A stretch of DNA of 64,000 bases from AP-15 sp963724435 (GCA_963724435.1 CAVRUN010000001.1:868001-932000); one strand, 5' to 3'; positions 7,450 through 17,406 are shown, counted from the stretch's first letter. Notes: generated by a model from the sequence alone, not told the origin. Made by a program: numbers and translations.

Positions 7450-10137
7450 TTACTCGGCGGCGGAAGCTGCGAGTTCTGCCAACTCCCGCACCTTTGTCGC
7501 AATCGCGCTTTCCAGCGCCGCCAGGGCTGCCTCGGCCCTGGAAGCATCGGGTCCTCCGGCCTGAGCCATGTCGGGACGTCCACCCCCACCCTTTCCGCCC
7601 AACACCGCCGCGATCGACTTAACCAGTTCGATCGCGTTGAAGCGGCTCGTCAGATCGGCGGACACTGCGACGACGAGCGCGGCTTTACCTTCGGCGCGCG
7701 ATGCAATTGCGACGATCCCGGAACCGATCCGCTGTTTCAGCTCGTCAGCAAGGGACTTCAACTCGCGCCCCGGCACATCGTCGACAACCCGTGCATCGAA
7801 TGCGACAGCCCCGATCCGCTTAACGCTCGACTTAATTGCCGGTCCGGCGCTCGCCAACGCGCGGCGCGCCTCGGTGAGTTCGCGTTCAAGCCGGCGACGC
7901 TCATCGACCAGGTTAACAATGCGCGCTGGCAGTTCCGCCGGACTCGTGCGTAAAGCGGCGGCAGCCTGGCGCAGCAACTCTTCCTCCTCTGCCAAATATG
8001 CCTCAGCGGCGGCGCCGGTCAGCGCCTCGATGCGGCGTACGCCCGAAGCGATCGCGGTCTCGGAGACTATCTTGAACAGCCCGATATCGCCGGTGCGGCG
8101 CACATGCGTGCCGCCGCATAGCTCGATCGAAAAGGTCCGGTTTTCACCGTCGATCCTGCCGCCCATCGCGACAACCCGGACTTCGTCGCCATATTTCTCT
8201 CCGAATAGCGCCAACGCCCCTTCGGCGACCGCGCGGCCGGGTGTTAGAAGACGCGTCGCTACTTCGGCGTTGGCGCGGATGCGGTCATTCACCTCGGCTT
8301 CGATCACCCGAATATCGGCATCGGTCAGCGGTTTCGGATGACTAAAATCGAAGCGCAGCCGATCGGGGGCGACGAGCGAGCCCTTTTGCGTGACATGGGC
8401 GCCGAGCCGACGCCGCAACGCCTCATGCAACAAATGGCTGACAGAGTGATTGGCCCGGAGCCGTCGACGCCGGGCGCTATCGACCCGCAACTCGACCGCA
8501 TCGCCCTGCTTTAGCAACCCGTGCGTGAGCCGACCGAGGTGAACATGCAGATCGCCGGCCTTTTTGACCGTATCGCTGACGGCCAGTTCGGCGCCCGACG
8601 TAAACATCACTCCGGTGTCGCCGACTTGTCCGCCTGACTCTGCGTAAAATGGCGTTTGATTGACGAGCACTGCGACATCATCACCGGCGGCGGCTTCAGC
8701 AACGCGAGCGCCTTCGCGCAGGATCGCCAGCACGACACCTTCGGCGGTCTCGGTTTCGTACCCCAGGAATTCTGTCGCGCCGATTTCCTCGCGCAGTGAG
8801 AACCATACCGTCTCGGTTGCTGCCTCCCCCGAGCCGACCCAGCTCTTTCGCGCCTCGTCGCGTTGGCGCGCCATCGCTGTCTCGAACCCTTGGGTTTCGA
8901 CGTCGCGCCCTTGACTGCGCAATACGTCCTCAGTCAAATCGAGCGGGAATCCGTAAGTGTCGTAGAGGCGGAACGCGGTCTCGCCGGGAAAAGGCTCGCC
9001 CGGCGCCAACCGCGCCGTTTCCTCGTCCAACAGGCGTAAACCACGGTCGAGGGTCTGTTTGAAATTGCTCTCTTCAAGCTTCAGGGTTTCAGTAATCAGC
9101 GGCTGGGCGCGGACCAGTTCGCCGTAGGCTGCTCCCATCTGCTGCACCAGGGCCGGCACCAGCCGCCACATCAAGGGCTCCTTGCAGCCGAGCATGTGGG
9201 CGTGGCGCATCGCCCGCCGCATGATCCGGCGTAGCACATATCCGCGCCCCTCCTTGCTCGGCAGCACGCCATCGGCGATCAGAAACGCCGAGGCGCGTAA
9301 ATGATCGGCAATGACACGGTGCGAGACGGCGTGCGCCCCGTCTGCTGCCACCCCCGACGCCTCGGCCGAGGCCTGGATCAAGCTGCGGAACAGGTCGATA
9401 TCGTAATTATCATGCTTGCCCTGCAATACGGCCGCGATGCGCTCAAGCCCCATGCCGGTGTCGACCGAAGGACGCGGCAACAGCACGCGCTCACTGGTCG
9501 CCAGCTGCTCGTACTGCATAAAGACCAAGTTCCAGATCTCGACAAATCGGTCGCCATCCGCATCGCGGCTGCCGGGCGGCCCGCCGGGAATCTCCGGGCC
9601 ATGATCCCAGAAAATCTCGGAGCATGGTCCGCACGGGCCGACATCGCCCATCGACCAGAAATTATCGGATGTCGCGATGCGGATGATGCGGTCTTCGGGC
9701 AGACCGGCGATTTTCGCCCAAAGCTGCGCCGCATCATCGTCCTCGGCATAGACCGTGACGAGCAGTCGATCTTTTGGCAAGCCAAAATCACGCGTGATCA
9801 GATTCCAGGCGAGTTCGATCGCCCGGTCCTTGAAGTAATCGCCAAAGGAGAAATTCCCGAGCATCTCGAAAAACGTATGATGCCGGGAGGTATAGCCGAC
9901 GTTTTCAAGATCGTTGTGCTTGCCGCCGGCGCGCACGCACTTTTGCGACGTAGTAGCGCGTTGATAAGGCCGCTTCTCCACGCCGGTGAAGACGCTCTTA
10001 AACTGCACCATCCCGGCGTTGGTGAACAGCAGGGTGGGATCATTGCGCGGCACCAGCGGGCTCGAGGCCACGATCTCGTGGCCATTCTTGGCAAAATAAT
10101 CGAGAAACGCGGCGCGGATGTCGTTTGTCGTATGCAT
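7450..10137 (-). CDS. alaS: Alanyl-tRNA synthetase
   Basis: Charges tRNA-Ala with alanine. 895 residues from the ATG at 10137 (MHTTNDIRAAFLDYF); the frame runs 38 codons further upstream but that part has no homologous look and is excluded. Class II aminoacylation core at about 1-250 ('HTFFEMLGNFSFGDYFK'), editing domain with the HxxxH zinc motif 'HSVSHLLH' and 'CGGTHVRRTGDIG', then a DHHA1/C-Ala domain ending with 'GGKGGGGRPDMAQAGG'. Complete by length and motifs. A recA gene, common next to alaS in many bacteria, is not adjacent here. Confidence 0.97.
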   Translation of the reverse strand: MHTTNDIRAAFLDYFAKNGHEIVASSPLVPRNDPTLLFTNAGMVQFKSVFTGVEKRPYQRATTSQKCVRAGGKHNDLENVGYTSRHHTFFEMLGNFSFGDYFKDRAIELAWNLITRDFGLPKDRLLVTVYAEDDDAAQLWAKIAGLPEDRIIRIATSDNFWSMGDVGPCGPCSEIFWDHGPEIPGGPPGSRDADGDRFVEIWNLVFMQYEQLATSERVLLPRPSVDTGMGLERIAAVLQGKHDNYDIDLFRSLIQASAEASGVAADGAHAVSHRVIADHLRASAFLIADGVLPSKEGRGYVLRRIMRRAMRHAHMLGCKEPLMWRLVPALVQQMGAAYGELVRAQPLITETLKLEESNFKQTLDRGLRLLDEETARLAPGEPFPGETAFRLYDTYGFPLDLTEDVLRSQGRDVETQGFETAMARQRDEARKSWVGSGEAATETVWFSLREEIGATEFLGYETETAEGVVLAILREGARVAEAAAGDDVAVLVNQTPFYAESGGQVGDTGVMFTSGAELAVSDTVKKAGDLHVHLGRLTHGLLKQGDAVELRVDSARRRRLRANHSVSHLLHEALRRRLGAHVTQKGSLVAPDRLRFDFSHPKPLTDADIRVIEAEVNDRIRANAEVATRLLTPGRAVAEGALALFGEKYGDEVRVVAMGGRIDGENRTFSIELCGGTHVRRTGDIGLFKIVSETAIASGVRRIEALTGAAAEAYLAEEEELLRQAAAALRTSPAELPARIVNLVDERRRLERELTEARRALASAGPAIKSSVKRIGAVAFDARVVDDVPGRELKSLADELKQRIGSGIVAIASRAEGKAALVVAVSADLTSRFNAIELVKSIAAVLGGKGGGGRPDMAQAGGPDASRAEAALAALESAIATKVRELAELAASAAE

Positions 10138-10257
10138 GATGCAGATTGTGGCGTCGCGTGGCTGCAGTGCAAGAGGGCGATTCGCCCATCTGCCGTGATT
10201 CGCAAGGACAGCAGCACAAGAGCACATGATTGAGCGCCACGATGGCGCCAAACGTGC

Positions 10258-10990
10258 CTAAGCTAGCGCCCTGGTCGAGCTTCCGACCGCTTTCCGCCAA
10301 ACTGCGACGACGGTCTTGCCAAATCGATGCGCGGTCGCACGATCGAGAACGCGCGAGACCGGGACGAAAAGCTTGTCCCAGGCTGCGATCTGCCGTTTTG
10401 ACGGCAACGGGGTCAACAGCAAAAAGCGGTTTGCGATCGACGCAAAGAATCCTGCGCTGTCGAGCATCATGCTGGCTTCAAAAACGCAATCAGGCGGGGT
10501 CAGAGCTCGCAACATCTTCCGATTATAACGTCGGTAATGGCCGATAGCTGCGTCAAATCGGCTGAACAGAAACTGGTGCGCCGGGCCGAGCACGACGAGG
10601 TGTCCCTGGCGGCGAAAGCAGCCGAGCCGCACACGCGAGCTCTGCTCGATCATTGGCGATGTGTTCGAGCACATCGAGATAGAGGATCGTATCGAACGGT
10701 CCGCTGCTTTCTAGTGCCGCGACAGTGCCGTTCACGACGCGGCAGCATCGCGGAAGGCCACCGTGTTTTCGCGGCCACTTGATCCGGCCGGCGAGATCAG
10801 GATCGGGTTCGAGGCAGGTCCATTCGGAAACGCGAGCGCTGTACAATACCCGCGTGTTGGCGCCGATCCCGGCACCCACCTCAAGCACTCTGCCATCTAT
10901 GAACGGGCCGATCTTTTGTGCGATATAGCTCTTCCAGTTTGATGCGGCAGCGAAGATCTCCAACTCCGTTCCGATATAACGGTCGTTCAT
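10258..10990 (-). pseudogene. SAM-dependent methyltransferase, frameshifted
   Basis: Class I SAM methyltransferase in two frames. The first part (from the ATG at 10990) has motif I 'VLEVGAGIGANT', the acidic 'LEPDPDLAG' and 'FDTILYLDVLEHI'; it then runs into 'LLSPPGTPRRARPGA'. The second part, in the next frame, carries the expected continuation 'GHLVVLGPAHQFLFSRFD' and 'GHYRRYNRKML' to the stop at 10258. The break is near 10600-10612 (TCGCCGCCAGGG on the coding strand), where removing one base restores about 243 residues; the span is 733 bases, one more than a multiple of three. The start overlaps the upstream glycosyltransferase stop by 4 bases. It may be a recent mutation or a sequencing error. 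Confidence 0.8.
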
Positions 10991-12000
10991 GCCGCGGGCT
11001 GGGCAAGGCCGATCGCAGCTCGGTTGGGCTTGCGCCCCGAGCTTTCCCGCGCAGCGATAAAGGCACCGCAATCGGAAATCGGCAGGATGGGGCGGCTGCT
11101 GCGTCCCGACAACAGCGTTAAGCTTGCCGCGATCAGGACGACGAAGGCTTGTAAAAGGAGGATCAAAAGATCGCCGAGCCCGGAGGTCGCCCATCTGGGA
11201 ACCGCAAGCTCGGTTGCTCGACGGATCATCTCGACCACAACGATGCCCAAAGCGATCAGTATCGCGGCCCCGCCGGTAGCGAGCAGCAGCCGAGCGAAAA
11301 TCACGTCGCTATAGCCGGACATCGCACTTAAGCCATGAACGATGAGCGCCGATAGGTTCATTTTCGAACGGCCGCAGGCTCGTTTCCCGCGGACCGTCGG
11401 AACCGCCATGTATGGCAGCCGTGAACGCATCACCGCAGCTGCAAGGTTGTTCCATAGCTCGGGCATGTAAACGAGCCGACGCACTGCCGAGATCGGGATC
11501 AGGCAGAAATTGCCAAAGTTGATCGCCTGCCCTGTCGCTACACGAAACAGCGAGCGATAAAGCCGATACCACAACCGGAAGCTGCAGGGTTCCGCCCGCT
11601 GCGCCCGTGCCGCGACCACCACGTGCTCAGGATGGCGCGCGCCGGCAGCAAGCATTCCTTCAATATCGGCGGGCCGATCCTGCCCGTCGCTATCCATTAC
11701 CAGCACCGCGTCCGCCCAGCCATCTTCGACGACGGCGCACAATCCAACCGCGATCGCCCGCTGATGGCCGAGATTTGCCGCCAAACGTATGATCTCGAGG
11801 GAGAAGCCGCTGGCCCCGATGGGCAGGCGGATCGCGGCGGGTTCGAACCGCTCCGCCGAACCGTCATCAATGCCGTAGAACTGCAATATGAGACCGGACC
11901 CGGCGAACTGGCCGGAGATCTCGGTCACGAGCGCAGCAAATGTGTTCCAGTCGTCGAGGACCGGCATCACAATGGCGATCTTTTCTGGCATAGAGTACAT
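10987..12000 (-). CDS. Family 2 glycosyltransferase, DPM/GtrB-like with C-terminal membrane anchor
   Basis: 337 residues. The GT-A nucleotide-sugar domain comes first: 'IAIVMPVLDDW', 'GIDDGSAE', 'NLGHQRAIAVGLC' and the DxD-type 'VLVMDSDGQDRPADI' at about 95-110. 'GKRACGRSKMN' near residue 205 resembles the loop preceding the membrane segments in polyprenyl-phosphate glycosyltransferases. Two hydrophobic segments at about 235-260 and 285-310 anchor it. This family typically loads a sugar onto undecaprenyl phosphate; the acceptor here is unknown. It forms a two-gene unit with the downstream methyltransferase. Start at 12000 or 11991; neither has a strong ribosome site. Confidence 0.82.
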   Translation of the reverse strand: MYSMPEKIAIVMPVLDDWNTFAALVTEISGQFAGSGLILQFYGIDDGSAERFEPAAIRLPIGASGFSLEIIRLAANLGHQRAIAVGLCAVVEDGWADAVLVMDSDGQDRPADIEGMLAAGARHPEHVVVAARAQRAEPCSFRLWYRLYRSLFRVATGQAINFGNFCLIPISAVRRLVYMPELWNNLAAAVMRSRLPYMAVPTVRGKRACGRSKMNLSALIVHGLSAMSGYSDVIFARLLLATGGAAILIALGIVVVEMIRRATELAVPRWATSGLGDLLILLLQAFVVLIAASLTLLSGRSSRPILPISDCGAFIAARESSGRKPNRAAIGLAQPAA

Positions 12001-12246
12001 TAATGGGACAGCGCTGCATTAATTTTATCTAGAGATATTTAACGACAGATGAATACCGGTTCCAATCCAGTACGGTTGTTTTTGACTTAACTTGATTGCG
12101 GAGCGCCCTCCCCCCAGGCCCTCGTAACCAAACCAAGTGTCGCAGGGCTGGATTCTTTACAGTCGCTAAACATTATTGGTCTAAGCCCGTATCGGCGCTT
12201 GCCACGATCGGTGTGCGCTTCCTTACGGGTGCAGAGAGACGGGCGA

Positions 12247-14019
12247 ATGCCCGGTCACGTGAGTAAGCTATCGATCGATCGAGAGCCGGGTAGTAGTCGC
12301 CTTGAGAACTCGGCTCGATTGTTCCGGCGCGTCCTCTTGGTCGAATTGCCAGCGTGGCAATTACTCTTGATTTCGGGTTCCGTCGGTCTGCTGTGGGCCG
12401 CGAGCATGTTCGATTTGAGTTTTGTCGACGGACGGCACCCGTTCTGGCAATTCCCAATGGGAATCGATATGCAGGTGGTATTTGCCGCGTATCTTTACTA
12501 CGTCCAAAGCCCGTGGCAATTGCCGTTGTTTTATGTCTCAGCGCTAGGCATCCCGACCGGTACCAATATCATCTTTACGGACGTCGTGCCGGTTGTGGCA
12601 TTAGTCGGCAAGCTGATCCACAGCCTGACCGGGGCGATCGTTAACCCCTATGGTGCCTTTCTCTTCCTGTGCTTTGTTCTTCCCGGCGTGATGATGACGC
12701 TTGTGCTGATCGCGACCAGGACGCGCTATGCGCTCGCGGCAGTCACCGGTGCGATCTTTGCCGATGCTATGCCGGCGTTGTTGTGGCGGTGGGGGGACAT
12801 CGCCCTCGAGGCGCAGTTCCTGCTGATCGGCGCGCTGGCGCTCTATCTATATTCGTTGCGCATCGCCCGCTGGCGTGGACTTGCGGCAGCTTGGATCGTC
12901 TATCTCGCTCTTGCCTACCTGACGAACATCTATCTCTTTGTAATGGTGGGGATCGTCTGGTTGAGCGCGGTAGAGCAGCGACAACGCAATGGACAGGCAA
13001 CAGTCCGTCATGCGCTCGCCACCCGGATCCTCACGGTGGCTGCGATAGCCCTCCTCATCTCACTCGGCGGGCAATTTGGTGCGGGTGGCGGTCTGCCATT
13101 CGCTGAGTACGGATATTACTCGATGAACCTGCTCTCGCCTTTCGTCCCGCAGGCAAGCGGTGTTGTCCCCGGGATGCGAGGCGTCATCGACGCAACCGGC
13201 GGTCAATACGAAGGCTTCAACTATCTCGGGCTGGGGCTGCTATTGGCGTCGGTTTTTGTGTTGCCAGCGGAGGCACATTGGCTCAGGCGGAACGCGCGGC
13301 GCCACCTTGCACTGTTGATTGCCTGCGCCGCGCTGCTGGCGTTCGCGATTTCCCATCGCGTGTTTGTTGGCGATTGGCTGGTTGCGACATTGCCGATGCC
13401 GCTCAAGCCGGTGCTCGGGGTATTTCGCTCCAGTGGCCGCTTTTTCTGGTTCATTGGCTATGCGCAAATCGCTGTCGTGCTGGTGCTCACCTTCCGCCAC
13501 CGCAGGCCTTGGATCGCTCTCTGCCTGTTGGGCGCCGCGATCCTCCAACTCGCCGATGTAAGGCCGCTGCACGAGCGTATCGTTGCCAGCATTGCCGCCG
13601 GACCAGGGCTGCGGGAACTCGACGACAACCGAGTTGCTCGCCTCGTCAACGGGGCCCGGTTTGTCGAGGTCGTGCCCAGCTTTCAATGCAGCGCCAATAT
13701 GAGACAGGTCTCCGCCAATATGCAGCTCATGCTGGCGGCGGCGCGGGCGGATGTACCCACCAACACCGTCTATCTCGCGCGGCAGAGTTACGGGCTTGGC
13801 TTGCGGGATGTCTTGGGGTCGTCGCAAGCAACGACGCAGACCGTGCAACAGCGCCGCTCCGAGTATTGCAGGCAAGAGATCGAGTGGGCCCGGCGCGGCG
13901 GAGCTGCGGGTGATCTTTTAGTGCTCCTATCCGAACAGCCGGGACAACAGCAGATGGCGCGCGGAATCACCTGCTCGTCCCTCTCCTGGGCGCGATACTG
14001 CCACGCTTCGCGACAATGA
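12247..14019 (+). CDS. Large polytopic membrane protein, GT-C-like (possibly DUF6311)
   Basis: 590 residues with about ten hydrophobic segments through residue ~450 and a soluble C-terminal region. An acidic loop after the first TM ('DLSFVDGRHPFWQFPMG') and the luminal motif 'GIPTGTNIIFTDVVPVVAL' resemble GT-C-fold membrane glycosyltransferases of the DUF6311 type; I recognise the pattern but cannot confirm the family. 'FRSSGRFFWFIGY' near residue 400 is another element common in such proteins. The ATG at 12247, preceded by a GAGAG stretch, is preferred over the upstream TTG at 12199. Divergent from the GT2 gene, so a shared promoter region lies at 12001-12246. Confidence 0.65.
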   Translation: MPGHVSKLSIDREPGSSRLENSARLFRRVLLVELPAWQLLLISGSVGLLWAASMFDLSFVDGRHPFWQFPMGIDMQVVFAAYLYYVQSPWQLPLFYVSALGIPTGTNIIFTDVVPVVALVGKLIHSLTGAIVNPYGAFLFLCFVLPGVMMTLVLIATRTRYALAAVTGAIFADAMPALLWRWGDIALEAQFLLIGALALYLYSLRIARWRGLAAAWIVYLALAYLTNIYLFVMVGIVWLSAVEQRQRNGQATVRHALATRILTVAAIALLISLGGQFGAGGGLPFAEYGYYSMNLLSPFVPQASGVVPGMRGVIDATGGQYEGFNYLGLGLLLASVFVLPAEAHWLRRNARRHLALLIACAALLAFAISHRVFVGDWLVATLPMPLKPVLGVFRSSGRFFWFIGYAQIAVVLVLTFRHRRPWIALCLLGAAILQLADVRPLHERIVASIAAGPGLRELDDNRVARLVNGARFVEVVPSFQCSANMRQVSANMQLMLAAARADVPTNTVYLARQSYGLGLRDVLGSSQATTQTVQQRRSEYCRQEIEWARRGGAAGDLLVLLSEQPGQQQMARGITCSSLSWARYCHASRQ

Positions 14020-14049
14020 CCCGGCAGGTCCGACTTCTTCCGAGGCCCA

Positions 14050-14862
14050 TCACCCGAGTTTACGCAACACGACCGATCTTCGCATGGCAAAAATCATCGG
14101 CAACAGCCGGCATAACATGCCATCAATGTAATCTACCGCGGTCAAGATCGATGTCGATAATTCGACAGTTCGAGTTTTCGCGGTCACCCCGCCAGATAAA
14201 AGTAACATCAAACATTCCGAAAAATAATCGTAAATAACCTCGAACCCCTTTATACGTGCTGAAAAGTTTTTTTTATCTTCAAATAGAAGATAGCTAAGAG
14301 CATTATTGCCGGACCATGGATCCGCCGGATCATTCACCCGAGCGGCGGGATTGAAAACATCGATATCGAACGACCACCCCTCATGCCGCATAATTCTCAG
14401 TGCAAGGAGAAACAGAAAGCTTGGATTAGGTTCGACAATCAGGACATGGCCGCCCGGCTTGAGGCATCTGTGCATTTCCGCAATGAAGCTTACGGGCGCG
14501 GCGACGTGATGCATTACGTTGGCGCATATTAGTGCATCGATTTTCTCGATACCAAAAGGCAGCCGCAGTGCATCGCCACAGACATTCATCCAGGGGAATG
14601 GCAACACGTCAGTCAAAATAATTTCTTCTACGATGAATTCGCGTGAAAGTCCCGCTCCAGCGCCAATCTCAACGATCGTGTCGCCCGGCTTAATAAAGCT
14701 ATTCATCCATCCGTATCTATTTTTAAGCAGAAATCGTAAATTTTCGCACTTATGTTCAAAGTATTCAATATGTGCACGTTTGAGATCACCCTCTGATCTC
14801 ATCCTATTTTGGGCATGGCCCGGAAAATAGGTCCTGGGCCAAAGGGCAAAGGGCCATCTCAT
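14050..14862 (-). CDS. Class I SAM-dependent methyltransferase
   Basis: 270 residues. Motif I 'TIVEIGAGAGLSREF' lies near 85-100, followed by 'GDALRLPFG', 'IDALICANVMHHVAAP' and 'RCLKPGGHVLIVEPNP', a type 11 methyltransferase layout. The ATG at 14862 is preferred because AGGTGA (minus strand, 14871-14876) lies 8 bases upstream; a GTG at 14913 is an alternative. Composition differs from its neighbours: the gene and its 3' flank are visibly richer in A+T (AAAAATTTT runs, ATA and AAA codons), suggesting separate ancestry. Among membrane glycosyltransferases it may modify a glycan or lipid carrier; the substrate is unknown. Confidence 0.75.
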   Translation of the reverse strand: MRWPFALWPRTYFPGHAQNRMRSEGDLKRAHIEYFEHKCENLRFLLKNRYGWMNSFIKPGDTIVEIGAGAGLSREFIVEEIILTDVLPFPWMNVCGDALRLPFGIEKIDALICANVMHHVAAPVSFIAEMHRCLKPGGHVLIVEPNPSFLFLLALRIMRHEGWSFDIDVFNPAARVNDPADPWSGNNALSYLLFEDKKNFSARIKGFEVIYDYFSECLMLLLSGGVTAKTRTVELSTSILTAVDYIDGMLCRLLPMIFAMRRSVVLRKLG

Positions 14863-15060
14863 GGAAAAGTCACCTGAATTATTGATGGGCCAGACAACTT
14901 TCCGTAGGTTCACAGATTGGAGCTAACGCAACTACAGGTACCTATCCCATCGATGCATACTCAAATATCGTGAACGAACTGTAAACCACAGATAGCAGTC
15001 CGTCGAGCCGCATGGCCGGGTCTTTACAGGGGGTTAGGGCGCGGAGTTTATGCTTGGGCC

Positions 15061-16428
15061 ATGCGCAAACACCCAATACCAAACGCGATCCCAATTCGGG
15101 TTCACACACCGTGCACTGGCCAGCGCATATCGTATCGCCTGGCAATTCCGGCAGTAGCGCTGGCGGCTTTCATTACGCTGGCTCTGTTGTGGCATTGGCA
15201 CGCTCACGCTTGTTATTTTGCTGTGTTGAAATTGTTCGGGTTCGAACCGTTCCGCTTTCCCTTTCTCGACGTACAAGCAGTCCTTTCTGCAGCCCAATGT
15301 CAGCGTGAAGGCATCGATGTCTACCGGTGGAATCCGTGCGACGCGCTCGGCCGGGTGCATGTGTATTCCCCGTTTTGGTTTGTTGTTATACCCAGGTTTC
15401 TTGGCACCCAGCAGACGACCTTGGTCGGCCTAGCTCTCGATCTCGCAGCGATTCTGTCGTTAGTGGGTGTGCTTCGCCCGCAAACGGCTCGCGAGATGAT
15501 CGTCTTCGGCCTCGTCGTATTGTCTCCAGTGACGGTTTATGCACTCGAACGTGCCAACAGTGATGTCTTTGCGTTTTTGCTGGTTTTGGCTGGTTGTATG
15601 TTGGACCGCGCGCCGAGCCGGTGGCGTCTTGGGTGCTACGCGTTTTATCTCCTAGTCGGTCTACTCAGGTATTACCCGCTCGTATTGCTCGTTCTTCTTG
15701 CCCGGGAGTCAAAACACATCGCCTGTGGAGGCGCGGCGATCGCGACTGCTATCATGCTGGTCTTGGCTGGCATCGGGCGTACCGACCTCGTTAAGGCTTT
15801 GGCCAATATACCTGCCCTATCTTATTACGCCAACTCGTTCTCAGCCCTGAACCTCCCTTTCGGGTTGAGCGAGATGTTGGCCAAATTCGGCGCAGGTCGC
15901 ATGCTCGGGCTAGTGCTGCTGAGCCTGCTAGCCGCTGCCGGGATTGCGCGGACCATACGGACGCTACCCCTCCTTCATTCGGTCAGCTTTGATTGGAACG
16001 ACCGCGAGGCACAATGCATGTTGGTCGGTGCGCTTTTGCTGACAGCGTGTTTTGTTGCCGGGCAGAACGTCGTCTATCGCGCGATTTATATCCTTTTTGT
16101 AATACCTGGTCTCTTGCGTATGCGCTTTCTTGCCGAAGATCGAGCAGTCAGGCTGTTTCTCGGACGGATGATTGCTACGATTCTTTTCCTCGCTTGGTCA
16201 GAAGTTTTTCGTCGTATCCTCAACGCGGCGCTGGTGAACGTTCCTATTGACGCGTTGCGTCTACGCCTTGAACTCTTGTTCTGGCTGGGACGTGAGTTAG
16301 CGTGGTGGTGGCTAATAGCTGGTCTAGTCGCTATTATCGTGTGTTATTTGCGGCAACTGCCGCTGGTCACTCACGCGACTGCGGTCGTGTGGCACATTTT
16401 CTGGCGCGACGACAAACAGTCGCGCTGA
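15061..16428 (+). CDS. GT87/DUF2029-like polytopic membrane glycosyltransferase
   Basis: 455 residues, about ten TM segments. The acidic first loop 'FPFLDVQAVLSAAQCQREG' followed by 'GIDVYRWNPCDALGRVHVYSPFW' is the pattern of polyprenol-phosphate-dependent GT-C enzymes (GT87 and relatives), where the loop aspartate serves catalysis. 'LERANSDVFAFLLVLAG' and 'GLLRYYPLVLLVLLA' match the later TM loops of the same family. It probably transfers a lipid-linked sugar at the outer face of the inner membrane; donor and acceptor are unknown. No clear ribosome site precedes the ATG. Confidence 0.72.
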   Translation: MRKHPIPNAIPIRVHTPCTGQRISYRLAIPAVALAAFITLALLWHWHAHACYFAVLKLFGFEPFRFPFLDVQAVLSAAQCQREGIDVYRWNPCDALGRVHVYSPFWFVVIPRFLGTQQTTLVGLALDLAAILSLVGVLRPQTAREMIVFGLVVLSPVTVYALERANSDVFAFLLVLAGCMLDRAPSRWRLGCYAFYLLVGLLRYYPLVLLVLLARESKHIACGGAAIATAIMLVLAGIGRTDLVKALANIPALSYYANSFSALNLPFGLSEMLAKFGAGRMLGLVLLSLLAAAGIARTIRTLPLLHSVSFDWNDREAQCMLVGALLLTACFVAGQNVVYRAIYILFVIPGLLRMRFLAEDRAVRLFLGRMIATILFLAWSEVFRRILNAALVNVPIDALRLRLELLFWLGRELAWWWLIAGLVAIIVCYLRQLPLVTHATAVVWHIFWRDDKQSR

Positions 16429-16443
16429 CCGCTCGTCCGAATG

Positions 16444-16872
16444 TCAACGAAGCCTTGCCGCAACCGCGGGCAACGCCGCGATGTCGATCCCGTGGCGCGC
16501 CGCCTCGGCGATTAACGCCTGCGGCTCGGCGCCTGCGTGCAGTCGTGTGAGCGCCCACAACAAGGTCGAGCGGGCCCCGCTACGGCAATGAGCGACGACC
16601 GGCAGCGGAGAGGCATCGAGCGCGGCGGCAAAGGCATCCACATCAGCACGCGACAGGCTCGCGGCCGTAATCGGGATGTGGTGATAGGCGATGCCCTGAG
16701 CTTCAGCGAGCTTTTGTGCCTTGGCCGCCGGTAATTGCCCCGCATCTTCATCGTCGGGGCGATTGTTGATGATGGTGCGGACGCCCTTCCGCGCCAGCGC
16801 GTCGATATCGGCCCGGTCAAGCTGCCCAGCAACGCTAAGACCCGGGGCCAAAGGAATAAGCTCGGCTGTCAT
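16444..16872 (-). CDS. DUF442/TIGR01244-type phosphatase-like protein
   Basis: 142 residues. The dual-specificity-phosphatase-like signature 'VVAHCRSGARST' (CX5R, catalytic Cys and Arg) lies near 93-104, preceded by 'GVRTIINNRPDDEDAGQ', typical of the DUF442 domain also found fused to Blh sulfur-metabolism proteins. Annotated relatives are called 'TIGR01244 family sulfur transferase'; the true substrate is not settled. A stand-alone gene of normal domain length, convergent with the membrane glycosyltransferase gene and upstream of nothing obviously coupled. Confidence 0.85.
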   Translation of the reverse strand: MTAELIPLAPGLSVAGQLDRADIDALARKGVRTIINNRPDDEDAGQLPAAKAQKLAEAQGIAYHHIPITAASLSRADVDAFAAALDASPLPVVAHCRSGARSTLLWALTRLHAGAEPQALIAEAARHGIDIAALPAVAARLR

Positions 16873-16935
16873 ACTGCATCTCCGGAACTGTGATCGATAA
16901 AATCGCAGCCGCAGCCGTCATGGTCACGCGAAAAG

Positions 16936-17406
16936 TTACGCGGCGAATTGCGGCCGCTGCATCAAGTCGCCGGCCCGGATCCAGAAGCGCTCGAGCCGGC
17001 GCAATGTGACGACCGCGGTCTGCAGATCTTCGGCCCCGACCATAGAGCCCCCCAGCATTTCGGAATGCCGGCCATACATCGCAGTCAGTGCGTCGCGCAA
17101 CTTATTACCCTTTTGGGTCAATTTCACATGGACCGAGCGACGATCGTGCAGCGAGCGTTGCTGCACCAAATAGCCGTTCTCGACCATTTTCTTGACGTTA
17201 TAAGAGACGTTGGAGCCCAGATAACAGCCGCGCAGCGTGAGTTCACCGACCGTCATCTCAGCTTCCCCAATATTGAATAGCATCATTCCCTGAACATTGT
17301 TTATGTCGTGGATGCCAAGGCCTTCCAGTTCGAGCTTGACAACTTCTAGAAAATGACGGTGAAGCCGCTCGATAAGCGCAATGACTTCGAGATAATGATT
17401 GTCCAT
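16936..17406 (-). CDS. MarR-family winged-helix regulator, LdtR-like
   Basis: 156 residues from the ATG at 17406. A winged-helix DNA-binding domain is visible at about 25-115: 'MTVGELTLRGCYLGSNVSYN' as the helix-turn-helix and 'KMVENGYLVQQRSLHDRRSV' as the recognition helix and wing. The pattern matches the alphaproteobacterial LdtR group, linked in Rhizobiales to cell-wall L,D-transpeptidase and stress genes. No target is evident here. It lies between a phosphatase-like gene and the valine-catabolism operon, separated from each by 60 or more bases, so it may be monocistronic. Confidence 0.8.
   Translation of the reverse strand: MDNHYLEVIALIERLHRHFLEVVKLELEGLGIHDINNVQGMMLFNIGEAEMTVGELTLRGCYLGSNVSYNVKKMVENGYLVQQRSLHDRRSVHVKLTQKGNKLRDALTAMYGRHSEMLGGSMVGAEDLQTAVVTLRRLERFWIRAGDLMQRPQFAA

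Noticed and set aside
9301..10233. 310-residue open frame antisense to alaS
   Set aside because: It mirrors the codons of alaS, shows no motif, and alaS is certain on the other strand.
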